Shown one piece after another: positions 9,591-18,334 of a stretch of DNA of 64,000 nt. Positions within the stretch are counted from its first letter, which is position 1. The number at the start of each line of letters is the position of its first letter. The translations under genes and the position numbers were made by a program. The notes under the pieces are model-generated. The model had not been told where the DNA came from, made no database searches, and was given only the letters and a program-made list of their open reading frames with translations. Source of the stretch: Paenibacillus sp. DMB5 (lineage in GTDB: Bacteria > Bacillota > Bacilli > Paenibacillales > Paenibacillaceae); the NCBI RefSeq assembly GCF_001517085.1, contig NZ_LRAC01000017.1, positions 1 through 64,000 on the forward strand, read 5' to 3'.

Positions 9591-9647
9591 ATAGAGTGCC
9601 GGGAGATTCAGGCATGCTGTATTTTCGAAAAAAGGGGCTACTATACT

Positions 9648-11555
9648 ATGACGTTCAAACAAGCCATAACCCTGCGGAATATTATGATCATTCTGTGTAT
9701 ATGCATGGCGGGGCTGCTCATCTCGAAGGCGCTGCGGATCGAAGACAAGCTCCGGATGGTGCAGGAGGCTGAGCGGCTGTACGCTGCCGGGGATCTGATT
9801 GCCGCCGAACGGCTGTACCGTCAGGCGGCGGATAATTTTTCTATCCATTATAAAGAAGAAGAGATTGCCGGACGGCTTACGGAGCTGGCACCGATTACGG
9901 CGATCCGCAGCGGTCTGGACACACTGGTCCGTACATCTGCAGATCAGCTCGTAACCAAAGATTTCTCCGGATTCATGGAGAGTTATGCTGCTTTGCTCAG
10001 CCTGAAATCCAAGTATTTCATCAGCGGCGGACCGTATGAGAGCTTTTACCGCCAGCTGTCGGAGGAGTCGGGCATTTCGATGCAGCTGACAAGCGGCTTC
10101 CGGCAATTCAAAGACCAGTTTCTGGCTGAACTCGCAGCCGGCGGCGGGGATGATACCGGTGAGACTTACAAATGGAACCTGCTGCTGATTCCGGACGCAT
10201 ATTATGGAGGTCAAGAGGCCAAGGATGAGCTGCTGGCAGCCGGATTCAAATCCCATGACGTTGCCAGGCTGAAGGTGCTGGCAGCAGCCGGAAGCTTCCA
10301 GCCTATGCTGGACAGCGCCTTATCCATGGCACAGGCCTACAGCAGTCACAGTTATACAGCTCCATGGGTGCAGGAGCAGGCGGAAGAAAGCGCACGGCTT
10401 ATCCTCGACAAGGATCTTGATGGCGAGAATGTATCGGCTTTTGCCGGACATGCGGTGGTCTACCGTAACTATGCTGCATCAGCCGGACTTGATGCCGGCT
10501 CCTCCAAGGTGCTGGCCTCCATTGAGCGCAGCACCTCAAAGCTGCTGTCGAGTGCGGCCCGGCTGGTCCGGGGCGGGCAGTATGCCGAAGCGATTCAGCT
10601 GTATAGCAGCCTCACTCCGCTTCAGGATACCTCAGCCGGGATAGCTGCTGCGCAGCTGGCCTGGAATACGGCAGAGCCTGTCCGGCTGCTGCCGGGCGGC
10701 AGTGAGGAAGGGAAATATGTACTGGTCACTTCTGTTTCGGGGCAGTACGGAGCTAAGATTGTTGTAGCCGGGGTAGATACTAGCGGCAGGCTGTATTACG
10801 CCGATCTGCAGGAGGACGGAATCACCTCCACCCGGACAGGTGACGTTATCCCGGATTTCGGACGGCTTAGCGGCATATCTTTTGACGACCGGCTGGCTGC
10901 TGTTGCCGAGGTACCGGTTGTGGTAGCCCAGGGGAGCCGGGATGACGGCCGCACGGATTTTACAGCCTATCAGATTAAGCCTGAGGGCATTTCGGTACTG
11001 TTCACCTTTGCCGGTGACAGCTATGAGCTTCAGGCAGAGGACGCATCCATTCTCGTAGCCAATGCAGATACTGGCGACGGTGTGTCCGGTGAAACCGGAG
11101 TGTATACTTTAGGTGAAGGCAGCTATCAGTTCGCCGGAATCCGGCAGGTGATGACAGAGCCTCCGCTTATCTCCGCCTTCGATCTTGAGCTTTATCCGTA
11201 CGAAACCATAAAGCTGGGTATGGAAATTTATATCGACAATAGCGGGCGGAGCGTCGGCTTCGCCGAAGGTCGTTACTTCGCTCTGCAAGGCGCCACCGAT
11301 TCATTTACTGGCTCCGCTGTGGTCAAGGGCCAGTATCAGGGCGGCAATGATTATATAGGAACAGAAGCCGGCGAACAGTACGTTCCTGTATTCGTTGTTG
11401 ACTCCCTGGAGAGTCTCAGCTCAAGCGGTGCAGAAACAGGTACGGATCCGAATATGGATTCAGGACAGAGTATAAGCCCGGATGCAGGCGCGGATTTGAA
11501 TCCGGCTTCGGATGATACAGGTGACGGGACGAATTCCAATACCGGTTTAGAATAA
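9648..11555 (+). CDS. Membrane-anchored extracytoplasmic protein, TPR-like plus beta-rich
   Basis: One N-terminal transmembrane helix (residues about 10-27) anchors a large outer portion. Residues 38-62 (EAERLYAAGDLIAAERLYRQ) read as a TPR-type helical hairpin, and a second similar stretch lies near 305-330 (ARLVRGGQYAEAIQLYSSL). From about residue 345 the protein becomes beta-rich with repeated short strands, propeller-like, and it ends in a Gly/Asp/Ser-rich low-complexity tail. The start is supported by AAAGGGG upstream. It is the last gene of the rightward operon, followed by a terminator. The family is not recognised. An extracellular ligand-binding or assembly role alongside the vWA protein is inference. 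Confidence 0.8.
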   Translation: MTFKQAITLRNIMIILCICMAGLLISKALRIEDKLRMVQEAERLYAAGDLIAAERLYRQAADNFSIHYKEEEIAGRLTELAPITAIRSGLDTLVRTSADQLVTKDFSGFMESYAALLSLKSKYFISGGPYESFYRQLSEESGISMQLTSGFRQFKDQFLAELAAGGGDDTGETYKWNLLLIPDAYYGGQEAKDELLAAGFKSHDVARLKVLAAAGSFQPMLDSALSMAQAYSSHSYTAPWVQEQAEESARLILDKDLDGENVSAFAGHAVVYRNYAASAGLDAGSSKVLASIERSTSKLLSSAARLVRGGQYAEAIQLYSSLTPLQDTSAGIAAAQLAWNTAEPVRLLPGGSEEGKYVLVTSVSGQYGAKIVVAGVDTSGRLYYADLQEDGITSTRTGDVIPDFGRLSGISFDDRLAAVAEVPVVVAQGSRDDGRTDFTAYQIKPEGISVLFTFAGDSYELQAEDASILVANADTGDGVSGETGVYTLGEGSYQFAGIRQVMTEPPLISAFDLELYPYETIKLGMEIYIDNSGRSVGFAEGRYFALQGATDSFTGSAVVKGQYQGGNDYIGTEAGEQYVPVFVVDSLESLSSSGAETGTDPNMDSGQSISPDAGADLNPASDDTGDGTNSNTGLE

Positions 11556-11560
11556 ACAAA

Positions 11561-11610
11561 ACAGAGCAGCGATTCCTCAGTTCATCCGAGGAACGCTGCT
11601 CTGTTTGTTG
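11561..11610 (+). terminator. Rho-independent terminator
   Basis: ACAGAGCAGCG..TTCCTC pairs with GAGGAACGCTGCTCTGT, followed by TTTGTTGTTG. It begins 6 bp after the stop of the 635-aa gene and closes the rightward operon. Confidence 0.9.
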
Positions 11611-11723
11611 TTGTAGAAGAAAAGAATATGCTGACCGTATAAAATCCGGTGTCCACGCCAGGTGCAGCAATTTCTAACAAACACAGATGACGTTAAATGC
11701 CGGTTATGCGGTGGTTTTCCCTT

Positions 11724-11809
11724 TTAACGGACCCGGATGCACTTATTTATACCACCAAGCCGGGTTATCTGAGAATAGGCAGGCAATAAAGGCTGTGGAG
11801 TCCGTTAGA
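11724..11809. repeat. Palindromic intergenic repeat, one inverted and one direct unit
   Basis: An inverted unit (AACGGACC .. CTTATT, 11726-11749) faces a direct unit (CAATAAAGGC .. GTCCGTTAGA, 11784-11809). The same units occur at 25125-25313, so this is a dispersed family. It lies in the 328-bp gap 11604-11931, where I find nothing else. Confidence 0.65.
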
Positions 11810-11931
11810 TCGGCAGCCAGCAGGCCTTGCTTTTTCCGCAAATCCCCGCTCACACGTTCCAGACTCATCCCGCCACCGCCGTCCATGCAGCTCATCCGGA
11901 TACTCCAAAAAAACACAATACCCTGCCTGGA

Positions 11932-12261
11932 TTATCCTGCTGAGCCGGCAATGTCTGATTTTTTCCCGCGTCCCAAAAGACGTTTATAGCGCTTCTGGGC
12001 ATATAGGACCTCTGAGGCTGCAGAGACGGTATCCTTGACCTCACCCAGCACTGCTTTTGTCTCCTGTACACAGGCTTTCATCCGGCCGAACTCCGACTTT
12101 ACCCCTGCCTGCCTGATTTTCGCCTCATCCAGCGTCTCCTGGACATTTGCCTTCACCTCATCCACCGGCTTTTTGAGGCGGTCAACCGACTGTTTCACTC
12201 CATCCAGCGACTGCTTCAGGCCGTCGAGACTGTTCTTAAATTCCTTAATCGGGTTACCCAT
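11932..12261 (-). CDS. Small coiled-coil protein
   Basis: A 109-aa, highly charged, fully helical protein without signal or membrane segment. Residues 5-45 repeat a short pattern (LKQSLDGVKQSVDRLKKPVD), typical of amphipathic coiled-coil or apolipoprotein-like helices, and the C-terminus is basic (KRYKRLLGRGKK). GGAGGGG lies 7 bp upstream of the ATG. It is convergent with the repeat region and monocistronic as far as visible. No specific function can be assigned. Similar small helical proteins in Bacillales are often linked to general stress, but nothing here shows that. Confidence 0.75.
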   Translation of the reverse strand: MGNPIKEFKNSLDGLKQSLDGVKQSVDRLKKPVDEVKANVQETLDEAKIRQAGVKSEFGRMKACVQETKAVLGEVKDTVSAASEVLYAQKRYKRLLGRGKKSDIAGSAG

Positions 12262-12419
12262 GTCTATCCCCTCCTGAATATCCTTTCCCTATACTTACCC
12301 AGATTGGCAAAAGCGGATTCAGCACTCCGCCTGGAATGAACATTAAAGGAATGTGAGGCTGAAATGCGCTTTAATGAAGAAAAACTGCAGCCTTTTAGTA
12401 CGGCGCCATCCTGCTGCGC

Positions 12420-13891
12420 TCAGCGTGCAGAGCCGCGCAGCTCCGCACCTTCCCGCTTGCCGCTGCGCCGGAAGGAGTACAGCAGCCATATGCAGGCCGC
12501 AGCCACGCCTGACGCGCATGCCAGGAACACAGCCCTGTATGTCCCTTCCTCCCCCGCGATCCCGCCTCCAATAACCAGGCCGCCTGCCGCTGTGCCGAGC
12601 ATCATCCCGATATTACGGGATAATGCCAGTATACTGCTGACCATGCCCAGCCTTGCTTTGGCGGCAAGCCCCATAACTATACTGGTGTTGGGCGAGGTGA
12701 TCATGCCCATCGCACAACCCAGCAGCAGCACAGGCAGGAACATCGTGCCTGCACCAAGCGCCGGGGCGGCGAACCCCAGCGCCAGCAGTGTGGCGCTCAT
12801 GAGCAGAAGGCCTGCCGCCAGAATGCCGAGCGGGCCTTTGCGGTCCGCAATCCCCCCGCTTAACGGCGCCGTCACCACAAGTGCCAGCGGATACCCGATC
12901 ATGATCACACCGATCCAGGCAGGTTCGGCCCCAGAGAGACGCAGCACCGCAGGCAGAGCCAGCTGTGCCGTAAAAGCCGCCATATACGTGATCACCGTAA
13001 TGGCAATTCCCATCACAAAGCTCCGGTCGGCAAAGCCTTCTTTCCCGGGTACTGCAGAGGCTGACTTGCTCCGGCCAAATCCCGGGCCGCTCCCGCATCA
13101 ACATCGTGAAGCTTCCTCCTCCGGCCCGCTGTACGGGTATGAGCGGCATAAGCGGCTGCTGTTCCTGCTGAAGCCGCGAACAGCAGCAGCACCGGCAGTG
13201 ATAAGAACGAAGTCCTGCCGCCGAGATCCAGGGCAAGCATCAGCGCAGACAGGGCAACAGCAAACCCTGCCGCTCTGCCCAGATTCAGCCTGCCTCCTGC
13301 TGTTTCCATATCCGCAGGAATTAGCAGATGCGCGAGCACCCCTACAACTCCGGCTACTGCGGCCAGCAGCCAGAAATTACTCTCCCAGGATAACCACTGG
13401 ATCAGGAAACCGCCAAGTGCCGGTCCGGCCATAGAGCCTGCGGCTACAAAAGTGCTCATCAGACCGAGCGCCCGCCCCCTCTGCTCCCCGGGAAACACAG
13501 AGACAATCAGGGCCATATTAGTGGCCTGGTACATTGAGGCGCCTACGCCCTGAATGACTCTGAAGCCCAGCAGCAGCACCGCGTTCGGGGCCAGTGCGCA
13601 GCCCAGTGCTCCGAATGCAAAAGCAAACAGGCCGAAGTTATGCACCTTCCGGCGCCCGAGCATATCTCCAAGTCTGCCCATCACGGGCAGCAGTACCGAG
13701 ATGACGAGCAGGTAGATGCTCACCACCCACTGGGCGGAAGCCACCGGGATATTCAAATCCGTTGAGATATCAACCAGCGCAATATTGAACATGCCGGCGG
13801 ACAGGTTGGACAGGAATGCGCCCAGACAGATGACTACCTTGACGGGTGAAAGGTTAACCCGCCGTGGCACCCGCACATCCGGGGAATTCAT
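12420..13891 (-). pseudogene. MFS drug-efflux-type transporter, frameshifted
   Basis: Two adjacent frames together make one 14-helix (DHA2-type) exporter of about 490 aa. The first (13013-13891) carries the N-terminal helices with the MFS motif A-like loop GRLGDMLGRRK and motif C-like GPALGGFLI. The second frame begins around 13080 and resumes with FADRSFVMG and the remaining helices (SGGIADRKGP is the internal repeat of motif A), ending at 12420. A one-base loss, most simply in the GGG run near 13048-13050, explains the break. The start at 13891 is chosen because its ATG overlaps the stop of the hydrolase gene as ATGA, typical of translational coupling. Last gene of the ABC/hydrolase operon; substrate unknown. 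Confidence 0.8.
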
Positions 13892-14526
13892 AATATCTTT
13901 TGCAGCGCAGACTGACTCCAGATGTTCCAATTCTCCTCTACTTCAGCTGCCGAAGAGACTACGCCGAAATAGCCCTTCATGTTCTCTACCGTCATCTCAT
14001 GCGCCGCCCGGGAATACGACGCACAGGCATCCTCCGCCAGCACAATATGGTAATCCCGCATAAAGCCGTCGCGCGCCGTTGATTCCACACATACGTTGGT
14101 GCTTACTCCGGTCATGATCAGCGTTTCAATCCGCAGTGTCCGCAGTACAGAATCGAGCCGAGTATTGATAAACGCGCTGTACCGGTGTTTGTTGACTACA
14201 ATATCATCCGCAAGCGGCGTTACTTCAAAAAACTCTGCCCCCCAGCTCCCTCTCCGGCATACCCCCAGTGAACCGCGTCCGGATCGGGAGGCCCATGCCT
14301 GCGAATCCGTAGCTCTTTCATGAAACGTCTGGATAAAAATAACCGGAACCTCATGCGCTCTCGCAGCGGCAATCAGACCGTGCAGCCGCGGCATCATCTC
14401 TTTTACAGCGGATACATCATTCCCTGCTGAGGCAAGCACACCTTCCGGGTGGCAGTAGTCATTCTGTACATCTACTATGATGAGTGCAGTTCTTCCCGGC
14501 ATAATCAGATCTGCTGTTAATTCCAT
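13888..14526 (-). CDS. Isochorismatase-fold cysteine hydrolase
   Basis: The 212-aa protein has the full catalytic triad of the cysteine hydrolase family: Asp19 in VDVQNDY, Lys113 in VVNKHRYSAF, and Cys146 in TGVSTNVCVEST, the last next to the typical cis-peptide. Members include ureidoacrylate amidohydrolase (RutB), N-carbamoylsarcosine amidase, biuret hydrolase and nicotinamidase; the family hydrolyses amide or carbamoyl C-N bonds. It lies in one operon with an NrtA/SsuA/ThiY-type importer and overlaps the exporter gene by 4 bp. I therefore infer that it acts on an imported nitrogen-containing small molecule. The exact substrate cannot be read from sequence. Confidence 0.85.
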   Translation of the reverse strand: MELTADLIMPGRTALIIVDVQNDYCHPEGVLASAGNDVSAVKEMMPRLHGLIAAARAHEVPVIFIQTFHERATDSQAWASRSGRGSLGVCRRGSWGAEFFEVTPLADDIVVNKHRYSAFINTRLDSVLRTLRIETLIMTGVSTNVCVESTARDGFMRDYHIVLAEDACASYSRAAHEMTVENMKGYFGVVSSAAEVEENWNIWSQSALQKIL

Positions 14527-14566
14527 ATCGTCACCTCTTCTTTATTTGGATAGCCGATTACTGTGT

Positions 14567-15613
14567 TCAATTCCCGTTTGTTTTGTTGACAAACTGCATA
14601 TCCACAAGCCCGTCATAGGTATATTCTCCATTAAAAATGCCTGTCTTGATCATCACGTTCATATCCTTATCCAGCGCTTCCTCCGAGATGATCCCGTCCG
14701 GGCTCCACAGCTGATCTTCGAACGCCCGGTCAAGCGCTGCCTGCGCTGCCGCATCCGAAAGGGTCGGGAACTCGGCCTTCAGCACCTTCATCGCCATCCC
14801 CTGATCCTCCTGAATCGCCTTCAGTGCTTTGACCACTGCATTGACTGCCTTCTGCACCGTTTCCGGGTCCTTTTCAATCGTCGATTTCTTCACACTAAGG
14901 ACTGAATACGCATAATCACCCATGTCATGAAATTTATAAAATGGCTCGTCCCATACCCCCTTCTCCATCCCGTCACTGATCTGCGGCTCAGCACCGTTCG
15001 CAATATCCGCCGCACCCTGCTGCACCATCGCTACAACCGTCGAGCCGTCTGCCGGCTCCAGCAGCTGTACATCCTTTTTCGGATCAAGGCCGAGCTCCAG
15101 CAGCAAATACTGGGTCAGCAGGTTAGGTGTTCCGCCATGCCGTCCGGCATTTACTTTTTTGCCCTCAATAAAAGCTTTTAATTCCTCATTCGAACCGCCT
15201 GCCGGTGCCGTACCTTTTTTGGCCATCAGATAGACATTCGCACGGTTGACGACATTGCTTACCGAGATAATCGGATCGGAATTGCCGATGTTCGCCAAGG
15301 CGTTAGACTCCGGCCCGCCGATGACCCCCCAAGCATCCCCGCTGACTACCGACGTGACATGCGCACCGCCCGCAGCCTGAAGCATCTCCACCTCAAGCCC
15401 TTCTTCCTCAAAATAACCCTCCTGCTGGGCGACATAGATCGGCAGATAACCGGTGTAGTGGAGCGGCTCGGCGATGACGAGCTTCTTCAGCCCCTTGTCA
15501 GCAGCGGCGGCGTCGGCATCAGTGGCCCCATCGGCACCGCAGCCTGACAGCAGAATCATACCGGAGATAAGCAGCAGGACGGCGGGCAGCTTGAACTTGC
15601 GTGTGTTTTTCAT
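14567..15613 (-). CDS. ABC transporter substrate-binding lipoprotein (NMT1/SsuA-like)
   Basis: The start is the ATG at 15613, preceded by AAAGGGGAG. An upstream in-frame start would run into the permease gene. The signal peptide ends in a lipobox (LLSGC, Cys25), so the protein is tethered outside the membrane. The mature part has the features of the NrtA/SsuA/ThiY periplasmic-binding family: an early EPLHYTGYLPIYVAQQEGYF strand-helix unit, GLEVEMLQAAGG, and a central GRHGGTPN loop. Typical ligands of the family are nitrate, sulfonates, taurine and pyrimidine precursors. It lies 41 bp after the permease and before the hydrolase. Confidence 0.88.
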   Translation of the reverse strand: MKNTRKFKLPAVLLLISGMILLSGCGADGATDADAAAADKGLKKLVIAEPLHYTGYLPIYVAQQEGYFEEEGLEVEMLQAAGGAHVTSVVSGDAWGVIGGPESNALANIGNSDPIISVSNVVNRANVYLMAKKGTAPAGGSNEELKAFIEGKKVNAGRHGGTPNLLTQYLLLELGLDPKKDVQLLEPADGSTVVAMVQQGAADIANGAEPQISDGMEKGVWDEPFYKFHDMGDYAYSVLSVKKSTIEKDPETVQKAVNAVVKALKAIQEDQGMAMKVLKAEFPTLSDAAAQAALDRAFEDQLWSPDGIISEEALDKDMNVMIKTGIFNGEYTYDGLVDMQFVNKTNGN

Positions 15614-15654
15614 TCTTTTCTCCCCTTTGGATGAATAATCGATAATGATTTCTG

Positions 15655-16542
15655 CTAAGCCTTCTTCATTCCGTACCCTTTGGACAGCCATTTTTCCAGC
15701 AGCACTACCCCCATATACATCACCATGGACAATACTGACAGGACTACAACCCCTACCCAGACCAGATTGATGTCCAGAATCGTTCCGGCATAAATGACCA
15801 TCCGCCCGATCCCGTGGCTTGAAGCAATAAACTCTCCGACAATGGCTCCGGCAAGCGACAGGGCAATATTAATCCGCAGACTGCTGATCATCCACGGCAT
15901 GGCCCACGGAATTACCACTTTGGTAAACACCTGGTGTCTCTTGGCGCCGAGGGAGTACATCAGCTTCTCCATATCCTTGTCCACACTCTGTACACCGCTA
16001 TGCGCAGACAAGGCGGCGACCACTACTGTCATGGCAAATGCCAGCGCCACCTTCGAGAAGAATCCGATGCCAAGCAGAATGACCAGTACCGGAGCCAGCG
16101 CCAGCTTCGGCATGGCATTCAGCAGGATCAGAAAAGGCTCGCTAATTCCGGCAAATTTACGAGACCACCAGAAGGAGAGACCCAGCAGCGATCCGATCAG
16201 GGTGCCGCCAACAAATCCGAGAATCGTTGAGCTGGAGGTATAGGCGATATCCTCAAGCAGCGTCCCTTGTGTGATCTGCGTCCAGGTCGTGGTAAGTATT
16301 CTCACCGGACTGCTCCAGTAATAGGCATCCATCCAGCCTACCCGCGTAAACAGCTCCCAGCAGAGTACAATCAGCAGGGCGACCGTCAGACGTCCGATAC
16401 TTATCACCCGTTTGGTACGGCGGACCAGTGCTTCTTCGTCCTGAATGAACGGCTCCGCCTGCTTTTTCTCCGGCCTGGGCACCGCCGGCCCGGCAGCTTC
16501 AAGCTTGTGGATGATATACCCCTTCTTTTGCACACTCTCCAT
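15655..16542 (-). CDS. ABC transporter permease (SsuC/TauC-like)
   Basis: A 295-aa integral membrane protein with about six helices and the binding-protein-dependent permease (EAA) loop near residues 185-205 (MEKLMYSLGAKRHQVFTKV). GGGGGAGAACAG precedes the ATG. An N-terminal hydrophilic extension of about 45 residues precedes helix 1. It forms the channel partner of the ATPase 52 bp upstream and the binding lipoprotein 41 bp downstream. Confidence 0.9.
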   Translation of the reverse strand: MESVQKKGYIIHKLEAAGPAVPRPEKKQAEPFIQDEEALVRRTKRVISIGRLTVALLIVLCWELFTRVGWMDAYYWSSPVRILTTTWTQITQGTLLEDIAYTSSSTILGFVGGTLIGSLLGLSFWWSRKFAGISEPFLILLNAMPKLALAPVLVILLGIGFFSKVALAFAMTVVVAALSAHSGVQSVDKDMEKLMYSLGAKRHQVFTKVVIPWAMPWMISSLRINIALSLAGAIVGEFIASSHGIGRMVIYAGTILDINLVWVGVVVLSVLSMVMYMGVVLLEKWLSKGYGMKKA

Positions 16543-16594
16543 TCTGTTCTCCCCCTTAAGTTTGTAAGTACTAATAATTCCGGCAATTTGCCGT

Positions 16595-17371
16595 TCAGGA
16601 AATATGGGCGGACGGTTTGCCGGAGAGCAGATCCAGCAGATGGGCCTTGAGCTCCATGAAGGAAGCAGACACGGTATCTTCCATATGTCTGGGGCGCGGC
16701 ATATCTACAGAAATCTTGGAGATGATTCTTCCAGGCCGTCCCGAGAACACATAAATGTCATCCGACAGGTAGATCGCCTCATCGATATCGTGGGTGACAA
16801 AGAGCACCGTCTTCCGGAAATCCCCCCAGATTTCCAGCAGCCAGTTCTGCATCGTCAGCCGGGTCTGGGCATCGAGCGCACCGAAGGGCTCGTCCAGCAA
16901 AATAATATCCCGGTCATACAAAAGCGTCCGCAGCAGCGCCGCCCGCTGCCGCATGCCGCCGGACAGCTCAGCGGGATAATGCCCGCCGAACCCCTTCAGC
17001 CCGTAGCGGTCCATAAGGGGCTGGGCCCGGGCTACGGCTTCTTTGCGCGGTACACCGCGGATTTCCATTCCGAGAATGATATTATCGAGAATGGTCCGCC
17101 AGGGCAGGAGCATGTCTTTTTGCAGCATATAGCCCACATGTCCGGTCTTGCCGATAATATCCTCCCCGTCAGCCAGCACGCGGCCCGTGGATGGGGGCAT
17201 AAGACCTGCAATGATATTGAAAAGCGTCGATTTCCCGCAGCCGCTGGGGCCGATAATACTGACAAACCGTCCCTCTTCAATCGACAGATTCGTCTCCTGC
17301 ATAGCGATAATTTCCTGTCCATCCCGGCGGAACCACTTGCTTACTCCGGCAATTTCAATCTTTGTCTTCAT
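16595..17371 (-). CDS. ABC transporter ATP-binding protein (SsuB/TauB-like)
   Basis: A 258-aa ATPase with Walker A GPSGCGKST, Q-loop (GYMLQKDMLLPW), signature LSGGMRQRAALLRTL, Walker B IILLDEPFG and the H-loop VTHD. This arrangement is typical of the nitrate/sulfonate/taurine importer family. The start has GGGAGG at good spacing. It is the first gene of the operon ATPase-permease-binding lipoprotein-hydrolase-exporter. A terminator-like hairpin lies only about 35 bp upstream. Confidence 0.92.
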   Translation of the reverse strand: MKTKIEIAGVSKWFRRDGQEIIAMQETNLSIEEGRFVSIIGPSGCGKSTLFNIIAGLMPPSTGRVLADGEDIIGKTGHVGYMLQKDMLLPWRTILDNIILGMEIRGVPRKEAVARAQPLMDRYGLKGFGGHYPAELSGGMRQRAALLRTLLYDRDIILLDEPFGALDAQTRLTMQNWLLEIWGDFRKTVLFVTHDIDEAIYLSDDIYVFSGRPGRIISKISVDMPRPRHMEDTVSASFMELKAHLLDLLSGKPSAHIS

Positions 17372-17404
17372 TTCATCGCCTCCCTTTCCAGTCTCTAGAT
17401 ATGC

Positions 17405-17459
17405 AAAAAGCCGCCAGCTTTAGACAGAGCCCAAGGGCTCATGTCTGAAAACTGACGGC
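17405..17459 (-). terminator. Terminator or leader hairpin before the ABC operon
   Basis: Read on the minus strand, GCCGTCAG .. GAGCCC pairs with GGGCTC .. CTGGCGGC and is followed by TTTTTGC. It ends the mpsC-like gene (stop at 17480), but only about 33 bp separate it from the ABC ATPase start. The ABC operon must therefore be started inside or just before it, or be controlled by read-through. Confidence 0.75.
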
Positions 17460-17479
17460 AGGCCGGCTCTCTTTACAGA

Positions 17480-17854
17480 TCAGAGTTCCAACGTAACGTT
17501 CAGGTACTGCTCCAAGTCCTTCTCCAAAATTATGATCGTACCGGAATACTCGGTCTCCACATCATAATCTTTAAGAACGGCCTTGATATTCAATTGAAAT
17601 TCATCCAAAAATGCCTGCTTAATCTCTTTCTTGAACACTTCATGCAGCACCAGATTAATTTCGCGTCCGGCCGAAGCATGATGGGTATCAAGCACTTTGA
17701 GTACGGGAACCCGGCTGTTAACGGATAAGATAATAATCTTGTTTCCTACAAAATCGACCTTCTGCTGCTTAACGCCAGCGTTGAACAGCTTCTTGTTGAT
17801 CTCGTTGTACACCCTTAGAATATCCTGTTTCCATTGTCCAGCGGAAGCGATCAT
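17480..17854 (-). CDS. MpsC/YbcI-type (DUF2294) protein
   Basis: A small cytosolic alpha/beta protein of 124 aa with the pattern of the DUF2294 family, now named after MpsC of the staphylococcal membrane-potential-generating system. Examples are VDFVGNKIIILSVNSRVP and the late EYSGTIIILEKDLE. I chose the ATG at 17854 because AAAGGTG lies 8 bp upstream, and because the strong promoter at 17942-17969 would place the upstream in-frame GTG (17932) almost at the transcript's first base. No mpsA/mpsB genes are adjacent. The function of stand-alone members is not established. Confidence 0.8.
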   Translation of the reverse strand: MIASAGQWKQDILRVYNEINKKLFNAGVKQQKVDFVGNKIIILSVNSRVPVLKVLDTHHASAGREINLVLHEVFKKEIKQAFLDEFQLNIKAVLKDYDVETEYSGTIIILEKDLEQYLNVTLEL

Positions 17855-17941
17855 GGCGATCACACCTTTATAGCTCATATTCATGTTACAAAATACTACA
17901 CGAGAACTGAAAATTGTGTTATCACCTATCACTTATACATC

Positions 17942-17969
17942 ATTATAGATAAAAAGATAGAGTTGTCAA
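17942..17969 (-). promoter_or_regulatory. Strong sigma-A promoter for the mpsC-like gene
   Basis: Read on the minus strand: perfect TTGACA, 16-bp spacer, perfect TATAAT. Transcription should start near 17935, giving a leader of about 80 nt to the chosen ATG. Confidence 0.85.
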
Positions 17970-18073
17970 CAAAAATGAGTCATATATTTTAACATTTATT
18001 TAATTAATGCATTCAGATGTTAAATACAATAACTCAAACATTCCATAACTTTATACAACGAAACCGGAAGCTT

Positions 18074-18334
18074 CTAGCCGCGAATCTCTTCCAGCAGCGC
18101 CATAATTATCTCTTCTTCTACCGGAACAGAATAAGAGCCATCCGCAAAGGTCTTCATCGCCCCGATCCCATCCTGAACAACAAAGCGGACTTGTCCGCTG
18201 CGCACTTTTTTATCCGTGTACATCTTGTCCACCAGCATCCGGTTCGTAATAGAGGCCGGAACCTCTGTAGGCAGGCCTGCTTGCTGCAGCAGTACTGTCA
18301 CCCGGTCAACCTCAGTAAACTCCGTTATTCCCGT
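18074..18334 (-). pseudogene. aroB: C-terminal remnant of 3-dehydroquinate synthase (aroB-like)
   Basis: In the frame after the phosphotransferase stop, about 85 codons match the C-terminal helical domain of AroB-type sugar-phosphate cyclases: VDRVTVLLQQAGLPTEVP, then DKKVRSGQVRFVVQDGIG, then EEEIIMALLEEI up to a normal stop. The NAD-binding domain and all metal ligands upstream are missing. The sequence starts right at the stop of the phosphotransferase gene and has no start of its own. I read it as the tail of a truncated aroB-like gene whose 5' part was replaced or deleted. It cannot encode an active enzyme. Confidence 0.75.

Noticed and set aside
8607..10256. Long antisense open frame (549 codons)
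   Set aside because: It overlaps the real zinc-ribbon and 635-aa genes on the other strand and lacks a ribosome binding site.
17405..17459. Known riboswitch before the ABC operon
   Set aside because: I see only a simple terminator hairpin and no recognisable aptamer core.
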